Shown: one piece after another, positions 1 to 6,882 of the stretch | How positions within the stretch are numbered: the first letter of the stretch is position 1 | How the letters are laid out: every line of letters starts with the position of its first letter | NCBI GenBank assembly: GCA_012961655.1 | Contig: DTYX01000100.1 | Coordinates: 1-12,751 of the forward strand | DNA length: 12,751 bases | Origin: Candidatus Poribacteria bacterium | GTDB lineage: Bacteria > Poribacteria > WGA-4E > DTYX01 | Direction: 5' to 3' | The notes under the pieces: model-generated | Database searches by the model: none | Told to the model about the DNA's origin: nothing | What the model saw: the letters and a program-made list of their open reading frames with translations, nothing else | Program-made: the position numbers and the translations under genes

Positions 1-2
1 AG

Positions 3-1088
3 ACGCTTGAAGTCATCAGGACAGAAGCCTTTGAAGATTTTGTCCGAGAACTTGAGGAGGAAGGTGTGGGTATCAATACCGTAACAACACCTCCACCGGC
101 CCCTATCAAAATCACGCCGCTGAAAAATAAAATGGAATACGATATCGAGATTCCTACGACAAACCTCATTTACTCTCACAATTACAAAAAACTCACCAAA
201 ATTGACCCTTTGAATATAGAATCGCTCTTTGAATCGCGCGTGCTTGATGAGGACACGAGAATCCTCCTGAAAATGGAGTTTGCGACCACCGAAACAGAGG
301 TGCATCAGGCGGCGATTAAACCAACTTACCTGCCGACGGGTCAGGAGATTTTATTACGAATTACGAACAGAGTGATGAAAGAAGCAAAACTAACCTGCAA
401 TTTCAACGAACTCTATCCGATAGTCAAGCGCTATGTGTCTGAGAAGTGCTTTGAAAGGTCTATTGATGTCGAAAAAGAGGATATTCGCCTGAAACTCAGG
501 GAGATTATCACGCAAGATGCTATCGTTTCACTTCTTACAAAGGTGGTAGGAACTGCTACGGCGACGCAATCGGAAATAGAATTGCAATCCTCGCCAATTC
601 TACTTTCCGAAACAGAGCTGTTTCCTTGGCAGCGGAAACATCTCAAGTGCGATAAGACTGTTTTCAATTATGTCGCTGTGTATAACGATTTTGAAGCGAG
701 TTTTGCGGAATTCCTTGATTCCTGCGATGACATCGAGCGTTTCGCCGCTTTAGCCGAGTCTTTCACCAAGTTCAAGGTGGATTACTTGAGTTCTCGCGGC
801 GCTATTCGCTTCTACTACCCTGATTTTGTCGCAGTACAATCCGCCGATGAAGGAGATATCAACTGGATTATTGAGACGAAGGGGAGAGAGTTCACCGATA
901 CAGACCGAAAAGATTCAGCAATGAGGAAATGGTGTAGGGATGTGTCGGATGACACTGGAGAAGACTGGCGTTATATAAAAATTTCTCAGAAAGATTTTGA
1001 TGCCGATGGGTTTGAAACTTATGGAGATTTGATTGCTCACATCTCCTGTTTTGCAAGTAATCCCGATGAGGAAGCGAAGCGGTCATAG
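3..1088 (+). CDS. Type III-like restriction endonuclease subunit (Res/HsdR-like), C-terminal part, 5' end outside window
   Basis: The frame is open to the left edge, so this is the C-terminal ~361 residues of a larger protein; the GTG at 66 is probably internal because the codons before it (T-L-E-V-I-R-T-E-A-F-E-D-F-V) read as good protein sequence. This stretch resembles the segment that follows the helicase core in type III restriction subunits. A PD-(D/E)xK nuclease signature is visible near the C-terminus: Y-P-D-F with the Asp codon at 822-824, then I-I-E-T-K-G with Glu at 873-875 and Lys at 879-881. Such subunits form ATP-dependent complexes with a Mod methyltransferase and cut unmodified foreign DNA. 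Res proteins are usually about 850-1000 residues, so the DEAD/DEAH motor and any Mod gene should lie upstream. The copies of AGCGAAGC at 1073-1080 and 1087-1094 straddle the TAG stop. An orphan helicase-nuclease of the same superfamily is the alternative. Confidence 0.8.
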   Translation, partial: TLEVIRTEAFEDFVRELEEEGVGINTVTTPPPAPIKITPLKNKMEYDIEIPTTNLIYSHNYKKLTKIDPLNIESLFESRVLDEDTRILLKMEFATTETEVHQAAIKPTYLPTGQEILLRITNRVMKEAKLTCNFNELYPIVKRYVSEKCFERSIDVEKEDIRLKLREIITQDAIVSLLTKVVGTATATQSEIELQSSPILLSETELFPWQRKHLKCDKTVFNYVAVYNDFEASFAEFLDSCDDIERFAALAESFTKFKVDYLSSRGAIRFYYPDFVAVQSADEGDINWIIETKGREFTDTDRKDSAMRKWCRDVSDDTGEDWRYIKISQKDFDADGFETYGDLIAHISCFASNPDEEAKRS

Positions 1089-1134
1089 CGAAGCTAACCC
1101 CACACCGTCTCTTTTTCAAAACTTAATTCGGTAA

Positions 1135-1720
1135 TCACTTATCGGAATCATTCTATGCGCGCTCTTTTTGGTTGTCTTTTGCTCCAAAGCCGGGATGTCC
1201 GTGTGGGTTATCGTGCTCTTTTTCAGCATCTATTTTCGTGGTTTCTTTCTGGGTCAATTTAGATATCAGATACAGTGGCGGCGCCGAAGCCAGCGTTTTA
1301 AACAACAAAGAATTCATCGGCAGAGAATCCTTTGCACCTCTGGCTTCATGGCTGGTCAATCCCCTAAAACCCGATATCCCTGGCATTCTGTTTATGGGTA
1401 TTGGACTGTTCTTTACGTTCTTTTTAATGGCTATGAGAATGCGATACTTCTGGTGGCCTTTTCACCCCGGCGGCTACGCTTTAGCCGTCAGTCACGCGAT
1501 GGATTATTTTTGGTTTGCCTTCCTGATAAGCTGGGCAATCAAATATGCTCTTCTAAAACGCGGCGGCTTGGCAACTCACAAAAAAGCCGTCCCTTTCTTC
1601 TTCGGCTTGATTTTGGGCGACTATGTGGACGGTTCAATGTGGGCGATAATAGGCTCTGTCATCGTTGGCATAAGAACCTATCCGATATTCAGTAGTAAGA
1701 GATGCAAATATATGTTATAA
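1135..1720 (+). pseudogene. Decayed fragment of a DUF6785/DUF6784-type multi-pass membrane protein
   Basis: Two reading frames together match the C-terminal part of the intact membrane protein encoded at 4936-6882. In the first frame, from about 1135 to 1240, A-G-M-S-V-W-V-I-V-L-F-F matches A-G-M-S-L-W-A-I-A-L-F-F around residue 390 of the intact copy. After about 1235 the match moves to the next frame: S-F-W-V-N-L-D aligns with T-F-W-I-Y-L-S near residue 500. It then continues to the C-terminus through F-L-M-A-M-R, W-W-P-F-H-P-G-G-Y and P-F-F-F-G-L-I-L-G-D-Y. About 95 codons are therefore missing at the junction, with a frame change. The first ~375 residues are absent and a TAA at 1132-1134 closes the first frame upstream. 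The end carries about nine residues (SSKRCKYML) beyond the family's usual terminus, while TAG and TAA occur one frame over at 1692-1697, which suggests a small indel. The final ~150 codons have no stops, so decay is incomplete. Confidence 0.85.
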
Positions 1721-1721
1721 T
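1713..1721 (+). promoter_or_regulatory. Candidate extended -10 promoter element for the GH116 gene
   Basis: TGTTATAAT matches the extended -10 consensus (TG, one base, TATAAT) exactly. It lies about 90 bases upstream of the GH116 ATG and overlaps the stop codon of the relic. I see no good -35 hexamer at 17-bp spacing (TAGTAA at 1693-1698); extended -10 promoters often lack one. It is the only strong candidate in the short gap before the gene, but single consensus matches occur by chance in AT-rich DNA. Confidence 0.4.
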
Positions 1722-1810
1722 ATTAGCAAATTTTCAATGAGTCATTCGGTTTCTACCCGTTACCCAACACCGGAAAATACCGCCATTCTTTGTGATGAAA
1801 GGAAAACAAA

Positions 1811-4474
1811 ATGTCAAAGACAGAATATAATAAGAAAACCAAATGGCCTGTGCTTACAAAATACGACAAAGAACACCTCTCCCAAATTGCGTTTCCGTTG
1901 GGTGGCATTGGGACGGGGACTATCAGTTTGGGCGGGCGAGGGCAGTTGCGCGATTGGGAGATAATGAACCGTCCATCTAAAGGCTTTGTCCCACGTTACA
2001 GTTTCTTTGCGTTGTGGGCAAAGCAGGGCAACCAACAACCTGTTACCCGAGTTTTAGAGGGCGTACTTCAACCTCCGTATGAGGGAGCTTTTGGGACGGT
2101 TTGGCCTGCGGCGGGGCTTCCCCGTTTCCGCTATGTCAGTTTTGAGGCGGCTTATCCGTTGGCGCAAGTCCATCTGACCGACCCTTCAGTGCCTCTGAAT
2201 ATCCGCTTGGAAGCCTTCAATCCGCTGATTCCCCATGACGCTGATAATTCCGGTCTGCCGGTTATCGTACTTCGATATGTGCTTTCCAATCCGAACGAGC
2301 AGCCGATTCAGGCATCTGTAGTGGGCAGCGTGGAAAATTTTATCGGCATGGATGGACAGGAAGTGAGAGAAACTGGTAGAGTTGTCGAATACCGGGATGA
2401 AGAGGATTTGCGAGGATTGGTTCTGCGCGCGGAGAAAATACCATCCGATGCTCCAGAATTCGGGACGATGGTTTTGGCAACCCCTCATACGGACGTAACT
2501 TACCGGCGATTTTGGGCAGACCGGCGCTGGAATAATGACCTTTTGGATTTCTGGGATGACTTTTCCGAAGATGGAATCTTGGATGATACACCAAATAACA
2601 CTGGAACACCTCACGCTTCCCTCGCCGTTCCTTGCGCTGTGCCACCGAAGAGTGAAGTCGAGATTACCTTCTTGCTCGCCTGGCATTTTCCCAACCGCAC
2701 AGCGCAAGGCTGCGGCTGGGGCGTTTCGGAAGGCGAAGGACTTGGATTTGTCGGTAACTACTACACTCAGAAGTTCCCCGATACTTGGTCGGCTGCCAAG
2801 TATATGGCGGATAAATTGCCGGAGTTAGAACAGAAGACGATTGAGTTTGTGGAGACTTTCTGTTCTAGCACGTTGCCACAGGAAGTGAAGGAAGCCGCGC
2901 TGAACAATATCTCTACTCTTAGAACCCAAACCTGCTTTCGCACCGCTGATGGTAGATTCTTCGGATTCGAGGGATGCAGAGATGACAGCGGATGTTGCAT
3001 GGGCTCCTGTACCCACGTGTGGAACTACGAACAGGCGACGGCGTTTCTCTTTCCTGAGTTGGCGCGCACTATGCGTGAAGTAGAGTTGAAATTCAGCACC
3101 GCTGAAAGCGGCGCTGGCGCGTTTCGCACTCCGTTGCCGCTGAAACACGCCAGTGGGTCAGTCAAAACCGCCGCCGATGGACAGATGGGCGTCATCATGA
3201 AATTATATCGCGAGTGGCAACTCTCCGGCGACAATGATTTGTTACGGGAGTTGTGGCCTCATGCAAAAAGAGCTCTGGCCTTCGCCTGGGAGGAGGGTTC
3301 GTGGGATGCCGACCAGAATGGTGTCATGGAAGGCGTTCAGCACAATACTTATGATGTGGAATTCTACGGCCCCAACCCGATGATGGGAGCATGGTATTTG
3401 GGCGCGCTACGCGCTGCCGAAGAGATGGCCTTAGCGATGGCTGACTCAGATTTTGCCCTCCGTTGCCGAGAACTGTTTGAGCGCGGGCGGGCTTGGATAG
3501 ATGAAAACCTGTTCAACGGCGAATATTACATCCAACAGATTCGCCCTCTTCCTGAAGGCGCTGTACCGCGCGAAGAACTGAGCATTGGGATGGGTGCTAC
3601 CAGTGGTCAGATGCCGGATTATCAAGTGGGCGAAGGCTGTTTAATCGACCAATTGGTCGGACAATATATGGCACACATTGTCGGATTGGGCTATCTGCTT
3701 GCGCCTGAAAATGTCCGTACCACCTTGCAATCGCTGTACAAATACAACTTCAAGCGAGAACTCTATGACCACTGGAACAACATGCGCACGTTCGCCTTGA
3801 ATGACGAGTCTGCCATGCTCATCTGCAGTTGGCCAAAAGGCGGCAGGCCAAAGATTCCTTTTCCCTATTTCAGTGAGGTGATGACCGGATTTGAGTATCA
3901 GGCCGCGGTCCATTTAATCTACGAGGGATTTGTCGAGCAAGGACTTGCGGTCATCCGCGGCATTCGCGCGCGCTATGATGGCAAACGACGCAACCCATGG
4001 GATGAAGCTGAATGCGGACATCACTACGCGCGGGCGATGGCAAGTTGGAGTGCGATATTAGGATTGTCAGGATATCAATACAGTGCAGTGACACAAGAGC
4101 TTAGCTTTGCACCGAGAATCAATCCACAAGAGTTTCAGACGTTTTGGTCAACGGGAAAGGCATGGGGTAGTTTTCGCCAGAGCCACGCGGGTAACCTGCA
4201 AGTGGAACATCCCGATGTTATCGGGGAGGTTGAACTATCCGTCAAGCATGGCGAAATCACGCTCAAGACTTTCACTTTGGGCTTGCCCTTGAGCGAAGCG
4301 AACGGTTGGATTATAAAAGAAGCGACACCAACTAAAGTTATCGTTCAAATCGGGGAGGAAGAATTATCCGCTGAAATGGCGCTGTCCGATGGCAAAGTAG
4401 TGTTGACTTTTGAGTCTCCCTGCGCGCTCAATGCCGGTAAAACCCTTCGTTGGAAATCGCCCTACATGGGATAA
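1811..4474 (+). CDS. GH116 family glycosidase (GBA2/DUF608-like beta-glucosidase or glucosylceramidase)
   Basis: This 887-residue protein resembles non-lysosomal glucosylceramidase GBA2 and bacterial GH116 enzymes, retaining glycosidases that hydrolyse beta-glucosides, glucosylceramide or related beta-linked sugars. The N-terminus has the family hallmark F-P-L-G-G-I-G-T-G followed by L-R-D-W-E-I (residues ~28-51), opening a beta-sandwich domain. The (alpha/alpha)6 catalytic domain follows from about 350. By alignment from memory with human GBA2 (E527, D677), the nucleophile is probably Glu387 (G-F-E-G) and the acid/base Asp515 (N-T-Y-D-V). T-H-V-W-N-Y-E-Q at 401-408 is typical of bacterial members. 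Cys389, 395, 396 and 400 cluster beside the nucleophile. A beta-rich tail of ~120 residues follows about residue 765. No signal peptide is seen, so it is probably cytoplasmic. The start is supported by GAAAGGA at 1797-1803, seven bases upstream of ATG. It lies downstream of the relic and converges with the phosphohexomutase unit. Family assignment is firm; the substrate is not determined. Confidence 0.93.
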   Translation: MSKTEYNKKTKWPVLTKYDKEHLSQIAFPLGGIGTGTISLGGRGQLRDWEIMNRPSKGFVPRYSFFALWAKQGNQQPVTRVLEGVLQPPYEGAFGTVWPAAGLPRFRYVSFEAAYPLAQVHLTDPSVPLNIRLEAFNPLIPHDADNSGLPVIVLRYVLSNPNEQPIQASVVGSVENFIGMDGQEVRETGRVVEYRDEEDLRGLVLRAEKIPSDAPEFGTMVLATPHTDVTYRRFWADRRWNNDLLDFWDDFSEDGILDDTPNNTGTPHASLAVPCAVPPKSEVEITFLLAWHFPNRTAQGCGWGVSEGEGLGFVGNYYTQKFPDTWSAAKYMADKLPELEQKTIEFVETFCSSTLPQEVKEAALNNISTLRTQTCFRTADGRFFGFEGCRDDSGCCMGSCTHVWNYEQATAFLFPELARTMREVELKFSTAESGAGAFRTPLPLKHASGSVKTAADGQMGVIMKLYREWQLSGDNDLLRELWPHAKRALAFAWEEGSWDADQNGVMEGVQHNTYDVEFYGPNPMMGAWYLGALRAAEEMALAMADSDFALRCRELFERGRAWIDENLFNGEYYIQQIRPLPEGAVPREELSIGMGATSGQMPDYQVGEGCLIDQLVGQYMAHIVGLGYLLAPENVRTTLQSLYKYNFKRELYDHWNNMRTFALNDESAMLICSWPKGGRPKIPFPYFSEVMTGFEYQAAVHLIYEGFVEQGLAVIRGIRARYDGKRRNPWDEAECGHHYARAMASWSAILGLSGYQYSAVTQELSFAPRINPQEFQTFWSTGKAWGSFRQSHAGNLQVEHPDVIGEVELSVKHGEITLKTFTLGLPLSEANGWIIKEATPTKVIVQIGEEELSAEMALSDGKVVLTFESPCALNAGKTLRWKSPYMG

Positions 4475-4621
4475 AACGCGCCTTCGTGAGCGATTACGAA
4501 GTTAAGTCCAAGCGAGGCGGGCTTGCGTAATTGCGCATCTGTCGCCAGCCAGGTGGTGGCGATGCCTTGTTCCTACATAATTCATTGCATTGTAAAATAA
4601 GTCTTGAACAATACGAATTTG

Positions 4622-4693
4622 TAGGACGACCTATTAGATTATCTGTTCCCGGTGATCTAACAGATTATCGTAGGTCGATTTTCCAAAATCGAC
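4622..4693. repeat. Array of three adjacent inverted repeats
   Basis: Three hairpin-forming repeats follow one another within 72 bases. TAGG/CCTA spans 4622-4633. GATTATCTGTT (4637-4647) pairs with AACAGATTATC (4659-4669) with one mismatch over 11 bp. GTCGATTTT (4674-4682) pairs perfectly with AAAATCGAC (4685-4693). The pentamer GTAGG opens the block at 4621 and recurs at 4670, just before the third repeat. A second pairing, TTAGAT (4634-4639) with ATCTAA (4655-4660), would exclude the 11-bp hairpin. The structure resembles REP-like or small non-autonomous intergenic repeats, but I cannot tell whether other copies exist in the genome. Confidence 0.6.
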
Positions 4694-4699
4694 GTTTTT
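4674..4699 (+). terminator. Possible intrinsic terminator for the GH116 gene
   Basis: The perfect 9-bp inverted repeat at 4674-4693 (GTCGATTTT/AAAATCGAC, 2-base spacer) is followed on the plus strand by GTTTTT (4694-4699), giving a hairpin plus U-run. The stem is AT-rich with only three G-C pairs, and the site is 200 bases after the GH116 stop, so it would be a weak and distant terminator. On the minus strand no T-run follows. Confidence 0.35.
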
Positions 4700-4758
4700 C
4701 TGGTTATTGGTTACTGGTTTCAATTGTCAATCTTCAATTAGAAAAACTCTTAGTTTTT

Positions 4759-4784
4759 ATCTGTGAGAATCTGTGTAATCTGTG
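4759..4784 (+). repeat. Three short tandem copies of ATCTGTG
   Basis: ATCTGTG occurs at 4759-4765, 4769-4775 and 4778-4784, a 9-10 base imperfect tandem repeat. Similar ATCTGTG runs are, from memory, frequent in intergenic DNA of several under-cultured bacterial phyla; no function can be read from the sequence. Confidence 0.55.
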
Positions 4785-4935
4785 GTTACCACTCACCACT
4801 CACTTCATCAAAAATGGGAAATTACAAACCGACATCGGTATTAGGGGGTTGCGATAAGCAATCCTCCGCCTTCGTCTTACGGCATCTCGACCTACAAGAT
4901 GTCACGATTTATTTCACAGAACATTAGTTGCTGAT

Positions 4936-6882
4936 TTACCAGATACTATAAGCGGGCGTATTGAAAATAAGTCCAATGATGTTCCATCCGCAGCCGATGA
5001 TATAATCACCGAGCACCAGCCCAAAAAAGAAGGGACATGCTTTGCGGTAAGCCTTCAGCCCACCGTACTTGAGTATAAACCATTTGATTGTCCAGCTTAT
5101 CAACACGGCATTCCAGATGTAAAACATCCCACTCCACGCGCCGCCTGAAAGTACATATCCTCCTGGATGAAACGGCCACCAGATAAATCGGTGACGCATA
5201 GCCATTAAAAGGAACACAAACAGAACATTCCCGCCCATGAACATAATGGCTGTTCTGTCCGTACTACTTGGATGATTGAGCCATGATTGGAGCGGATTGA
5301 AAGTCTCCCAGCCAATGCCGGCAATCCAGCCGTGGAGTTTAGCGGAAGCGCCGTATTTATAGACGATGCTCAAATATATCCAAAACGTCGCAATAGCGCC
5401 GATGCCGATGGCGCTCATCATAGCCCACATCAATCTTCGGTTGAGCATATCGCCCTGTTGTGCGATTTTGAGCGATTCCAATTGGTTGGGCATCGGGTGG
5501 GAGCGATGGCATCGAGTGAAAGGATAGAGAAATGCCATGATGGTCAGATTCGCGCTGCCAATCATCCGGCTTCCGAGAACTACGGTCATAAATTGCCGCG
5601 GATTGACAAAAACCACTTCATGATAAGGCGGGCCAAACGCTGCCCTAATTCTCGCAATGCCAAACGCCATCGCTAGATAGACAAAGAAGAACAATGCTAT
5701 CGCCCAGAGCGACATTCCCGCATAATAGCAAAATAGCCCGATGAATAAAAATCCCACAATCACAAATATGACGGCCGTTCTATATCGAATCGGTTCTTTT
5801 GACTCGTCGAATTTGCCTTTCGCTTGACTTCCCATCAAAATCTGTTTTCCAATTCGCCCTAAATGTTTCCTGCTTGTCCAGATTGCCAGCAACCCCAAAG
5901 CTATCCATGCGCTAACAGAACGCTCATTTAGATACAGATTATGCCAACCCATCGAGCTTGCGAAGACTTTTTCAGATTTGCTTAGCAGATAGAAAAACCA
6001 GCACGAGAAAGATAAATCCAATGGGATAAAGAACGTCAACCCGATGATGAACGGATGAAAATCGACTAACGTCCAACCGATGGCGTTCCACGGCTTCGAT
6101 GTAAAGTAGTGTCCCACCTCGTGAAATTTGACCGGTATCATGGGAATTGTGGGGAGTAAAATATGCAAACCGTTAATCAAGGTAATTGTCCCGGATAGCC
6201 CAAAGCCACACCACAGAAGTTCGTTTCGGAAGAAAGAGTTTGCATTCATCGTCATTTCAATCGGCAACTGGGTAATCGGATATGTCAGCCGTTCCTCCTC
6301 CATCCACCGCCTGCGAATAAGCACATTGAGACATAACAACGTTGAAAACAAGCAGAAGATAAAAGCGCTCCACGCCGACATCGGAACAAGCCACGCCTTG
6401 ATGTATCGGGTTGTATAGAATGTTGACTCGCCTCTAAAATATTCCGTTAGAATGGCTTTGTCGCTCACCGTGAACCAACTGGGAATATACCGCCAGAAGA
6501 GGGATTGCCATTCATTTTCCGCCGTAGCAAACCAGAACGGGTGCGTGAGCGTCCCTACAAGGTACATCATCATGGTATGTCCAGATATTGTGGAAACCAT
6601 GGACATCATGATGTACATTACAGATAGTTCTTGCGGACTGAAGGCTTGTTTTGGAAAAAATCGCTGAAACAAGAAGTTTATCTGGATAAGTGCGAATAGA
6701 CAGAAGATGGTGTTGAAAAAGAGCGACACAGCTGTGAATACCGAGTACCACAACTCACTGGAGATAGCAATCCAGTATGAGTTGACGACCACTAAAATCA
6801 GCCCGATGGAAATAGCTCTAACTGTTATATTTCTGGTTTTACTACTGGACGCCAAAGGTTGCATAGACTTATTACGAGTCAT
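4936..6882 (-). CDS. DUF6785/DUF6784-type large multi-pass membrane protein, candidate transporter
   Basis: The 648-residue product is strongly hydrophobic, with about 12-14 predicted membrane segments. Clear ones lie near residues 22-40, 45-66, 87-110, 162-188, 222-244, 276-300, 370-388, 390-410, 484-506, 542-562, 584-605 and 615-640. Motifs I associate with the DUF6785 family include H-P-F-W-F-A-T-A-E-N-E-W (114-125), the E-R-L-T-Y-P-I segment near 197-203, W-W-P-F-H-P-G-G-Y (568-576) and P-F-F-F-G-L-V-L-G-D-Y near 617-627. The family has no established biochemical role to my knowledge; transport is inferred from topology and context. The ATG overlaps the end of the dehydratase gene by 11 bases (6872-6882), so translation is probably coupled; Met7 (6864) is an alternative start. 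This is the last gene of the minus-strand unit. A relic of a diverged paralogue lies at 1135-1720, beyond the GH116 gene. Confidence 0.9.
   Translation of the reverse strand: MTRNKSMQPLASSSKTRNITVRAISIGLILVVVNSYWIAISSELWYSVFTAVSLFFNTIFCLFALIQINFLFQRFFPKQAFSPQELSVMYIMMSMVSTISGHTMMMYLVGTLTHPFWFATAENEWQSLFWRYIPSWFTVSDKAILTEYFRGESTFYTTRYIKAWLVPMSAWSAFIFCLFSTLLCLNVLIRRRWMEEERLTYPITQLPIEMTMNANSFFRNELLWCGFGLSGTITLINGLHILLPTIPMIPVKFHEVGHYFTSKPWNAIGWTLVDFHPFIIGLTFFIPLDLSFSCWFFYLLSKSEKVFASSMGWHNLYLNERSVSAWIALGLLAIWTSRKHLGRIGKQILMGSQAKGKFDESKEPIRYRTAVIFVIVGFLFIGLFCYYAGMSLWAIALFFFVYLAMAFGIARIRAAFGPPYHEVVFVNPRQFMTVVLGSRMIGSANLTIMAFLYPFTRCHRSHPMPNQLESLKIAQQGDMLNRRLMWAMMSAIGIGAIATFWIYLSIVYKYGASAKLHGWIAGIGWETFNPLQSWLNHPSSTDRTAIMFMGGNVLFVFLLMAMRHRFIWWPFHPGGYVLSGGAWSGMFYIWNAVLISWTIKWFILKYGGLKAYRKACPFFFGLVLGDYIIGCGWNIIGLIFNTPAYSIW

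Larger units (their letters stand above)
4475..4935. other. Convergent intergenic region rich in hairpins and short repeats
   Basis: These 461 bases separate two genes that end facing each other. I find no convincing gene; a 108-codon open frame at 4531-4857 runs straight through the hairpins and tandem repeats and lacks protein-like features. Besides the elements listed separately, small inverted repeats occur at 4482-4501 (CTTCGT/ACGAAG), 4509-4525 (CAAGC/GCTTG), 4542-4562 (TCGCCA/TGGCGA), 4742-4758 (AAAAACT/AGTTTTT), 4828-4839 (ACCGA/TCGGT) and 4883-4901 (CATCT/AGATG). Confidence 0.7.

Noticed and set aside
1168..1695. A 175-codon open frame overlapping the relic in the first frame.
   Set aside because: Only its first ~25 codons match the membrane-protein family; beyond the deletion point it is out of frame and reads as low-quality sequence.
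2186..2707. Long minus-strand open frames inside the GH116 gene.
   Set aside because: They lie antisense to a gene with clear motifs and codon structure, and show no recognisable domains.
4828..4839. ACCGA/TCGGT palindrome as a terminator for the membrane-protein gene on the minus strand.
   Set aside because: The loop is two bases and the downstream sequence is TTGTAATTT without a clean T-run, so support is too weak.
4531..4857. A 108-codon plus-strand open frame in the intergenic region.
   Set aside because: It runs through three hairpins and the ATCTGTG repeats, starts without a ribosome site and has no protein-like motif; it is best explained as repeat DNA.
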